Part shown: piece by piece, positions 5,714 to 11,497 of the stretch
Layout: each line of letters starts with the position of its first letter
Position numbering within the stretch: position 1 is the first letter of the stretch
NCBI GenBank assembly: GCA_964635995.1
Contig: CAZWRA010000035.1
Coordinates: 1-11,497, forward strand
Source: JAGQLF01 sp964635995
GTDB taxonomy: Bacteria; Patescibacteriota; Dojkabacteria; J137
Direction: 5' to 3'
Length of the DNA: 11,497 nucleotides
Position numbers and translations under genes: made by a program
Notes under the pieces: generated by a model
Databases searched by the model: none
Told to the model about the DNA's origin: nothing
What the model saw: only the letters and a program-made list of their open reading frames with translations

Positions 5714-8700
5714 TTATTCAAATCTTAAAGCACTTCCTTTATTAAATTCGATTAAGACATCCTCCTCAGTCAATGGATAGTTCCATAATTTAACTTCATC
5801 AATTAATCCATCTACAACCTGCAGAAAAGATGTTGAACTTGTTCCTATACGAAGAGAAGAGGAAGAGTAAGTAATATTTCCACTTTTAATTGTTTGATTA
5901 ACAAGATGACCATTAATATAGAGCTTCATTGTTGAACCGTCATAAACCCCAAGTAGGTGGTTCCATTCATTTAGTGATATTGGTTCAGGTGAACTAATTT
6001 TTGTTTGAACACTGTTAGTTGTAATAGTAAAACCTGGGATTGCTCCTGCATCTAAAACTAGTATATAAGAATTAGTTGGATTTTCGTTCTCAGATCTTCT
6101 TTTCGTAACCACACCTTGAACGTTATTTGAGGATGTATTAATCCATGCACTGAATGTTAATGCATTTTGAGGTCTAAGAATATTTGTATCTGGAATACTA
6201 ATATAACCATCGACACCATCAAAATCTATACATTTCCCTAGTATGCAAAGATTTTCTTCTTGCCAACTATTTGAAACATCCATATTAACAAATGTTCCAG
6301 GATTGCCCATTCCTGAATAATCATAAGCAGTGTTACCTTCTCCTCGATCCAATTTCCAATATCCTATTGGATTACCAGAATTATATACTTTTGCAAACTG
6401 ACTATGAGAAATACCAGTATTCCAAATCTTAACTTCATCGATCATTCCGTCAAAATAGGCATGGTTTGTTGTAGAACCGCTATCTCCAATGTAAACCTCA
6501 GTCCAGTTCACAGGGCTACCGCTTGAAACAGAAGTTGCAACAAGATTCCCATCAAGATACAACTGTAAAGTATTGCCGAATTTAGTTCCTACTACATGAT
6601 GCCAGTTAGTATCTGTAATGTTTGCTCCAGTACTTACAAACTGCCAGGTCGTGCCATTTGTAAATCCAAAAGAGAAATTTCCATTATTTGTATTCGAAGT
6701 ATCCCATTGCCCTAACCAGACGGCAGCCCCTGAGTTTTTAGTACTAACTATTACATCATTTTCATCTACTACATTATCTTTCTTAAACCATGCAGAAATT
6801 GAAAAATCTGAAGGAGTATAGCTATAGTTAATATCAATATAATAGTTAGTTCCATCTAAGGATAAAGCGTTTTGCAATTTATTATTATATTCTGATTGTG
6901 TCCATTCATTACCAGTCATGTTAACTAATGTTCCTGAAGAAGAACGTGAATTGTCATTAACAACAGTTCCTGATTTTTGGTTTAACTGAATATCTAAAAT
7001 AGGTGTTGTCTCTAACTCTCTTCCTCCGAATAACGGTTGAGCACTATTAAAAAGTCTTAATGCATCATCATCACTAAGCGCTCTTGAATATAATTTAACA
7101 TCGTCGATCCTTCCATCAAAGTCTTCATCTAATATGGAAGAAAACCATCCAAACCTTAAGGATGAGGTAGAATTAACAACTCTTGTAGAGGTTGTTTGTC
7201 CCTCTAAAACACCGTTTACATACAACTTTAAATTTGTTCCATCATAAGTTGCAGTTAAGTGTGTCCATTGATTTACTTTTAATGATGAAGTTGAAAATAA
7301 ACCAGTAGCATTTCCAGATGCGCCTAAAAACACTCCCATTTTATTATTTGATCTTTGTCTAATTCCTATCCCATTCAAACTACCTGATCCAGGTTCTGTA
7401 GTAGCTATAGTCCTGTTAACACCTAAAATATCTGGTTTAAACCAAGCTGAGATAGTAATTGTATTTGTTTGAAAGTCCGGACTAAATGGAACATTAACAT
7501 TATCATCAACACCATCAAATGTACCTACCCTATCTCTTCTAGTGTCAATAGTTGTTGTTGCATTTCCACCTCTTGTTCCATTATGATCTCCACCTGCATA
7601 ATCAATAACTTCGCCACTAGTTCCATTCCAACTTGCTTCATCCATTTTCAAATAAACTATTAAGTCTTCTGAGAAAGGATCACTATAATCAATAGGATTA
7701 AATACATCGTTTGTTTGATAAAGATTAAGAACTTCTTGTTGATCTAAATCAAAATCAAAAATCTTTATTTCGTCGACTTCTCCATTAAAAAATTCTGTAC
7801 CGTCACCCTTCTGTCCGATATATAGCTGTTCACCTGCTCCACTTTCAAAAACATTAAATGTACCTACAGTTCCTGCATTTTGTAATTCTCCATTTACGTA
7901 AAGTTTCAAACCACTAAAGCTAGTCGTTCCTTTGTAAGTTGCAACAACGTGGTACCATACACCATTTGTAATTGTGTCAGAACTAGTTATAACTCCTTGA
8001 TTATCTCCAAACCTAAATTTATTTCTATTAATATCAATTACATATTGTTTTTGTGTCGTTGCATTTCGAGTCTTTGAAATAACTGAATCAAAACTTCCAA
8101 CAGCTGCTTCTCTTTTAACCCAGATCGATATAGACATAGGACCGGTTAGATTAAATTTGGAGTCATTAACTGGCATTGAAATATACTCATTCGACCCATC
8201 AAATCTCAAGGAACTAGCAAATTTTCCATTAACCCAGTCGTCACTTTCCATATTAATCAATGTTCCTGTAGAACCTCCAATTACTTCACTATTTGCACTA
8301 GTCCCATTACCTTCGTCTAATTTCCAATAATTTAATAAATTTCCTGGAATTTCTTCAATAGGCTCTCCCAAAATATGATTCTCTCCATCATAAAGATCCA
8401 CAACCTCATCTGAATTTAAAGTCCTCTTAAACAAAACAAATTCATCTATCTGCCCGTCAAGATTCTCACCAGAGTTCCAATTTTCTGCAATTTTCAAAGG
8501 TTGAGTGATCGTAGTGATTACACCTGATGAAGAAGGATTATCTATGGTAGCATTTGCTTCTTCTCCATTAAAATATATTTTCAAATCAGAACCGTCGTAA
8601 GTTCCTGTTAAATGAATCCAAGTATTTAAACGAAGGGAATCAGTTGTTGTTAGATATTCAATACCACCAGTAGCAACTACTAAAAATCTAATTTGCCCTG

Positions 8701-9036
8701 TATTGAGTTGTCTAACCCACCAACAATTCCCAGCTGTAAGATGTCTGTTAATAATAGATTGTTGTGTTGAAATATTTTCTGACTTAATCCACATAGAAAA
8801 TGTGATGTGTTGAGAGTTCATAGTGCTGTTATAAGGTACTGTTACCAAATCATTTGAACCATCAAATAAAAGACAGTTGGATTTTATACAATCAGAGTCA
8901 GTTCTTGTTGAATCATTAGAATCAACTGAGGTACTATTTCCTAAAACCCCATTTAAAGCACTTGTCCCTATTCCTTTATTTTTTACTGTTAGACCGTTTG
9001 GATCATTAAAATCGAAAATGATTAAAGCTCCGGGTG
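5714..9036 (-). repeat. Five tandem LamG-like domains
   Basis: The domains start near 9036, 8345, 7660, 7005 and 6375 and are each about 205-225 codons long. They share a lead-in such as '(L/I)(L/G)YWKLDEG.G' (LamG2, LamG5) or 'IVYLKMDE' (LamG3), the 'TYDG...KLYVNG' hairpin and the closing 'GRIDDVKLY' or 'GLIDEVKLW' strand. DNA identity between copies is low, so this is an old tandem array, not a recent expansion. Confidence 0.75.
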
Positions 9037-9928
9037 CAATTTCTTCAGTGCCAACAACAGAACTAACTGTTGTACTTATTCCATATTTAGAAACTGCAAC
9101 CCATTCAACATTAACTTGATTTACTGCATCAGAATTCTCTAATCTAATATTTAGGTTTTCATTTGGTGCATTTGTTGCAACTGAAGTATTAACAGAATTA
9201 TTTATTGCATAATCAACGGCTCCAGATCGTAATCCAATTTCAAAGTTGTTGTAACTAGTATTTTCTGCAGTAGAAAATGTTCCTGTTGTTGAAGTAGCTT
9301 CATTTGAATTAACTCTCTCAAAATTACCGCCTGTTGAAGAATCGAACTGAATTGCTGCAGAATCATCCAGAATAAATCCTAAATTCAATGCACTATTACT
9401 AAATCCTAAATATGCAAGGTTAGTCGCTGTATTAGTTTGATTTGTTCTAATTATAAGTTTATTACTAGGTGTAAATGTTTTTTTAGACAGAACTTTGTCT
9501 CCATTGTTAAGTTGTAGTAATAATCCACCAGCGGTTACTGGTGTTTGATCTAAAAGCCATAAATTATTTACATCCCCTGTAAACTCATCAAAATGTTCGA
9601 AAGTATTACTTCCTGAAGAATAAGAGCTAGCTACAGGATTCCCATAATACATATAAATTTTTGTTCCCTCTGCCTCTAATCTCTTTAATTTAATCCAGAA
9701 GTCAGTTGAGGTGTTGTTTTGACAGGTCAAACCATTATTTTCTATCCTATAATTAAGTAAGTTTCCTTGAATATCAGTAAATCTCACATCTTCACAATTA
9801 CTTTGAAGCTTTCCCTCATTGAATAATGTTTGAGTGTTAATACCAGTTAACTGAATCTGATAATCAGTCTGATCAGAACTTACTGTGCCCAGACTAATTT
9901 CTTTTCTATACTGCCATGAATTATTCAT
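5714..9928 (-). CDS. Giant DUF2341 plus five-LamG surface protein (mature region)
   Basis: The 1,404-residue protein opens with NNSWQYRKEISLG, the signature of DUF2341, running to about residue 110 (IYMYYGNP). A beta-sandwich region follows (about 115-295). Then come five LamG / concanavalin-like domains at about 298-520, 528-740, 756-962, 975-1181 and 1185-1404. Each shows 'FDG...(I/V).(V/I)P', 'S.W.(K/N)', 'W.H(L/V)..TYDG..LKLYVNG' and 'G.IDE(V/I)K(L/I)'. LamG1 and LamG5 carry a Cys pair four residues apart just before 'FDG'. LamG folds bind sugars or proteins; no glycosidase domain is seen, so adhesion or glycan recognition is the likely role. The ATG at 9928 has GAGG eight bases upstream, but the ORF then starts without a signal peptide. 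In the same frame upstream, beyond a TAA (9947-9949), lies a signal-peptide-like helix ending KVEASW just before this ATG. It ends with TAA; no membrane segment or sorting motif is seen at the C-terminus. Confidence 0.85.
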   Translation of the reverse strand: MNNSWQYRKEISLGTVSSDQTDYQIQLTGINTQTLFNEGKLQSNCEDVRFTDIQGNLLNYRIENNGLTCQNNTSTDFWIKLKRLEAEGTKIYMYYGNPVASSYSSGSNTFEHFDEFTGDVNNLWLLDQTPVTAGGLLLQLNNGDKVLSKKTFTPSNKLIIRTNQTNTATNLAYLGFSNSALNLGFILDDSAAIQFDSSTGGNFERVNSNEATSTTGTFSTAENTSYNNFEIGLRSGAVDYAINNSVNTSVATNAPNENLNIRLENSDAVNQVNVEWVAVSKYGISTTVSSVVGTEEIAPGALIIFDFNDPNGLTVKNKGIGTSALNGVLGNSTSVDSNDSTRTDSDCIKSNCLLFDGSNDLVTVPYNSTMNSQHITFSMWIKSENISTQQSIINRHLTAGNCWWVRQLNTGQIRFLVVATGGIEYLTTTDSLRLNTWIHLTGTYDGSDLKIYFNGEEANATIDNPSSSGVITTITQPLKIAENWNSGENLDGQIDEFVLFKRTLNSDEVVDLYDGENHILGEPIEEIPGNLLNYWKLDEGNGTSANSEVIGGSTGTLINMESDDWVNGKFASSLRFDGSNEYISMPVNDSKFNLTGPMSISIWVKREAAVGSFDSVISKTRNATTQKQYVIDINRNKFRFGDNQGVITSSDTITNGVWYHVVATYKGTTSFSGLKLYVNGELQNAGTVGTFNVFESGAGEQLYIGQKGDGTEFFNGEVDEIKIFDFDLDQQEVLNLYQTNDVFNPIDYSDPFSEDLIVYLKMDEASWNGTSGEVIDYAGGDHNGTRGGNATTTIDTRRDRVGTFDGVDDNVNVPFSPDFQTNTITISAWFKPDILGVNRTIATTEPGSGSLNGIGIRQRSNNKMGVFLGASGNATGLFSTSSLKVNQWTHLTATYDGTNLKLYVNGVLEGQTTSTRVVNSTSSLRFGWFSSILDEDFDGRIDDVKLYSRALSDDDALRLFNSAQPLFGGRELETTPILDIQLNQKSGTVVNDNSRSSSGTLVNMTGNEWTQSEYNNKLQNALSLDGTNYYIDINYSYTPSDFSISAWFKKDNVVDENDVIVSTKNSGAAVWLGQWDTSNTNNGNFSFGFTNGTTWQFVSTGANITDTNWHHVVGTKFGNTLQLYLDGNLVATSVSSGSPVNWTEVYIGDSGSTTNHAYFDGMIDEVKIWNTGISHSQFAKVYNSGNPIGYWKLDRGEGNTAYDYSGMGNPGTFVNMDVSNSWQEENLCILGKCIDFDGVDGYISIPDTNILRPQNALTFSAWINTSSNNVQGVVTKRRSENENPTNSYILVLDAGAIPGFTITTNSVQTKISSPEPISLNEWNHLLGVYDGSTMKLYINGHLVNQTIKSGNITYSSSSLRIGTSSTSFLQVVDGLIDEVKLWNYPLTEEDVLIEFNKGSALRFE

Positions 9929-9946
9929 CCAACTAGCCTCAACCTT

Positions 9947-10153
9947 TTATAATGTCAAAAACAGCGAATAAATTCCAGAAGAAGTAAGAATAAAAAGAAA
10001 AACTAAAACTATATATATTTTCTTTACTTTTTTACTATCAAATAAGTGCTCTGGTCTATTTTTTGGATTTCTAATGCGTAGTAAATCAGCACTTTTTTCA
10101 GCGCCAGAAAAAATAGCGTCTTGAAGACGCCAAAACTTAATACCTCCTAACAT
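9947..10153 (-). CDS. Small ORF with signal peptide/anchor, probable detached N-terminus of the LamG protein
   Basis: The 68-residue ORF has a polar, basic N-terminal half (GIKFWRLQDAIFSG..., NPKNRPEHLFDSKKVKK) and one hydrophobic helix at about residues 45-68 (IYIVLVFLFILTSSGIYSLFLTL). ATG 10153 is preceded by AGGG five bases upstream and is the only start codon in this frame. The ORF ends at TAA (9947-9949) and then continues, in the same frame and with no further stop, as KVEASW and the DUF2341 domain. In DUF2341 proteins the signal peptide usually abuts the 'SW..NSWQYRK' segment, and VEA before SW looks like a signal-peptidase site. I therefore read this as the export signal of the downstream giant protein, cut off by one stop codon. 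It could instead be an independent small membrane protein. The N-terminal half overlaps a terminator-like hairpin, which is odd for a coding region. Confidence 0.55.
   Translation of the reverse strand: MLGGIKFWRLQDAIFSGAEKSADLLRIRNPKNRPEHLFDSKKVKKIYIVLVFLFILTSSGIYSLFLTL
10108..10130 (-). terminator. Terminator-like hairpin or attenuator before the LamG gene
   Basis: On the minus strand a perfect inverted repeat, GCGTCT-TCA-AGACGC (10130-10116), is followed at once by TA and six T residues (10113-10108). That is the usual layout of an intrinsic terminator. It is much more GC-rich than its surroundings. It lies about 95 bases beyond the end of the 115-residue protein gene but also downstream of the candidate promoter at 10183-10210. 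It could therefore end the upstream operon or act as an attenuator in the LamG leader. It also falls inside the small ORF at 9947-10153. Confidence 0.5.
10142..10148 (-). promoter_or_regulatory. Consensus Shine-Dalgarno AGGAGGT with no ATG after it
   Basis: AGGAGGT on the minus strand (10148-10142) is the strongest ribosome binding site in the window, yet no ATG or GTG follows at a usable distance. The only candidate start is TTG at 10133-10131, nine bases after AGGAGG. It would give an 11-residue peptide, MASSRRYFFWR, ending at TGA (10100-10098). The peptide's codons run through the hairpin and T tract. The alternative start, ATG 10153, lies upstream of this Shine-Dalgarno sequence and would place it inside codons 2-4. 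Confidence 0.4.
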
Positions 10154-10182
10154 TACAACCCTATTAAATGTAGCAATATATC

Positions 10183-10210
10183 AGTATAGATATTGGGGAA
10201 GTTATTTCAA
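10183..10210 (-). promoter_or_regulatory. Candidate promoter for the LamG gene
   Basis: On the minus strand, TTGAAA (10210-10205) and TATACT (10188-10183) are separated by 16 bases in the gap after the 115-residue protein gene. The predicted start of transcription near 10175 leaves about 20 bases to ATG 10153. The gap also begins with three consecutive stop codons (TAA TAA TAG) closing the upstream gene, consistent with a new transcription unit. Confidence 0.5.
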
Positions 10211-10225
10211 TGAAGAAACCTATTA

Positions 10226-10573
10226 TTAACTTTTAAGCTTCTTTTTAAGCTCCTTGTTCTCATCAACTAATATTATAAGAGCCTGATAAGTAAGTTCGTT
10301 AAATTTCTGTTGTCGCATACTTTCTCTCTCAATAACATTGATTACTATGTTTTTTAACTTGTTTAAGATCGTAGTTTTAGCTTTTCCTAAAATACTGCTT
10401 CCTTTTTTTGGTTCATATTTATAAAGATTGGAAATTGTATTTCTAGCCTGCTCTAAGCTAGGCAATATATATTTCTGAAGTTTTTCTTCATTAGAAAGAT
10501 TCAGCCCACTCGTATCCATACCTTCTTCTTCTAAAACTTTATCTACTTTTTCTAATATTTCTTCTTTAGTCAT
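10226..10573 (-). CDS. Hypothetical 115-residue helical protein
   Basis: I do not recognise this gene. The product is highly charged and predicted mainly helical, with no signal peptide or membrane segment. Residues 1-20 (MTKEEILEKVDKVLEEEGMD) are amphipathic. The last third (IERESMRQQKFNELTYQALI, then VDENKELKKKLKS) has the heptad look of a short coiled coil. The 'RQQ.FN......L......EL' stretch reminds me of the helical segment preceding catalytic domains in some CPR methyltransferases or glycosyltransferases, but no such domain follows; the gene ends with TAA TAA TAG. Its ATG overlaps the stop of the upstream gene (TAATG), so the two are probably translationally coupled and functionally linked. 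A cytoplasmic scaffold or partner protein is a guess. Confidence 0.75.
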   Translation of the reverse strand: MTKEEILEKVDKVLEEEGMDTSGLNLSNEEKLQKYILPSLEQARNTISNLYKYEPKKGSSILGKAKTTILNKLKNIVINVIERESMRQQKFNELTYQALIILVDENKELKKKLKS

Positions 10574-11497
10574 TAGTTTATTATATTAACTTCTTTAGCG
10601 TTTTTAAGAAAATCTAATTCAACAAAATCACCCTCTTCTAATCCATACCAGATTATAACTTCTTCTGCACCTTCTATCTTATCTTCTGTATAAATTAAAG
10701 ATCCTTCAGATCCACAAACAAATGAATCTAGATTAATTTCAGTTAAATCTGCTCTTTTATCTAAATAAATACTTTCTAGACTATCTTGATCTGGAGCATA
10801 TTTCAAAATCCTAAATTCTAAAAGTATCTCCATTATTCTGTAGCCAATTATATCTGTATTATTACATACAAAAACGAAGTCTCTTAAATTATTAACTTCT
10901 TCAGATTCTTCTGTTTCGAAGTCATACGAATAATAAAAACTATCCCCAAACTCATTTTTGTTTTCGGCGAAAACTAAGTTATTTCTATCAGCAAAAAATA
11001 TTGAATTTATTTCTTCAATAGTAAAAAATTCATTAATGTTTTCTAATATTTCACCGTTTAAATCAATAAGAATAAAATTTTCATTTTGTTTTAAAACTAA
11101 GTTTTCAGAAGTATCTGAAAGAACATCTACAATATCTCCGCTTATTTGCTTAACTTTAAATCTCTCCTGTTTAGTATCGATATTATATCTATGTAACCAC
11201 GAGTTATTACTCTCTCCTTGCATGTAAAAAATATTTTTTTCATCGCTCCATATATATGAACTTACACCAGAATTATCTTGTTCATTAAAGTTCGTAATCC
11301 AGTCTCCAGTCTTTTTTTCTAAATCATAAAGAAAAATATTTTCTTCTCCCTCATTTGTTCCGATAACACTAATAAACTTATTATCTGGCGACCATCTAAT
11401 CTCATTCCAATTAGCATCATCAAGCTCAATAGGAAAAACTTTTCCTTCTAAATCATAAATCGAAATTGTTCCATCAAGATTTATAACAGAATAAAAT
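10573..11497 (-). CDS. Beta-propeller-like (PD40/TolB-type) protein, 5' end outside window
   Basis: The reading frame is open from the window edge down to TAA (10575-10573), giving at least 307 C-terminal residues. An internal ATG at 11223 is not the true start, because the coding pattern continues above it without a break. Repeats of about 45-65 residues carry beta-propeller motifs: 'IRWSPDNKFISVIG' and 'YIWSDEKNIFYMQ' match the 'WSPDG..I.F' type seen in TolB/PD40 propellers, and 'NLDGTISIYDLEG', 'FLYDLEKKTGDW' and 'LIDLNGEIL' resemble their blade strands. Such propellers usually bind proteins or other ligands. Two Cys residues lie in 'FVCNNTD' and 'FVCGSEGS'. Location cannot be judged without the N-terminus. 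The downstream 115-residue gene overlaps its stop by one base. Confidence 0.8.
   Translation of the reverse strand, partial: FYSVINLDGTISIYDLEGKVFPIELDDANWNEIRWSPDNKFISVIGTNEGEENIFLYDLEKKTGDWITNFNEQDNSGVSSYIWSDEKNIFYMQGESNNSWLHRYNIDTKQERFKVKQISGDIVDVLSDTSENLVLKQNENFILIDLNGEILENINEFFTIEEINSIFFADRNNLVFAENKNEFGDSFYYSYDFETEESEEVNNLRDFVFVCNNTDIIGYRIMEILLEFRILKYAPDQDSLESIYLDKRADLTEINLDSFVCGSEGSLIYTEDKIEGAEEVIIWYGLEEGDFVELDFLKNAKEVNIIN

Noticed and set aside
1..11497. CRISPR arrays, tRNA or rRNA genes, insertion sequences, phage structural module
   Set aside because: No direct repeat-spacer pattern, cloverleaf, rRNA signature or transposase was found. The S74 fibre is phage-like in style, but no capsid, portal or terminase gene accompanies it.

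Overview
The window is strongly AT-rich bacterial DNA. Its largest genes are giant modular surface proteins of a style I associate with Candidate Phyla Radiation (Patescibacteria) genomes: a DUF2341 plus multi-LamG protein, and a tail-fibre-like stalk ending in a peptidase S74 chaperone and opening with an 'INFQGK' N-terminal domain. The phylum call is inference from gene style and composition; there is no rRNA or marker gene here. The standard bacterial code fits: W is TGG, no in-frame TGA is needed, and complete genes end in TAA.

Layout. Positions 1-206 hold a good sigma70-like promoter and the leader of a plus-strand gene (207-890) for a membrane-anchored envelope protein. That gene meets, tail to tail and with overlapping stop codons, a long minus-strand gene (887-5638) for a secreted, repeat-built fibre protein. 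As it stands the fibre gene is broken. Three one-base shortfalls, all in the same direction (near 2984, at 1514-1520 and at 1227-1232), and one in-frame TAG (1719-1721) cut it into five pieces. Joining the pieces by hand restores one continuous protein of about 1,580 residues: signal peptide, repeated stalk modules, S74 self-cleavage motif and chaperone, and a C-terminal beta domain. Upstream of it, also on the minus strand, is a 1,404-residue DUF2341 plus 5x LamG protein (5714-9928). Its signal peptide lies in the same frame just upstream (9947-10153), separated from it by a TAA stop. A promoter, a strong Shine-Dalgarno sequence and a terminator-like hairpin sit at the head of that gene. At the right end, a 115-residue helical protein (10226-10573) is coupled through a TAATG overlap to a beta-propeller-like protein that runs off the window (10573-11497).

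How the genes may work together. The two giant proteins look like paired adhesive or carbohydrate-binding surface proteins, and the plus-strand gene looks like an envelope component. Their functions are not shown by the sequence. The most interesting signal is the pattern of interruptions: most of those in the two giant genes fall at or near domain junctions, and one lies in an A7 run directly at the S74 autoproteolysis motif. Sequencing or assembly error, pseudogene decay, phase variation and programmed slippage are all possible. Raw reads would separate them.
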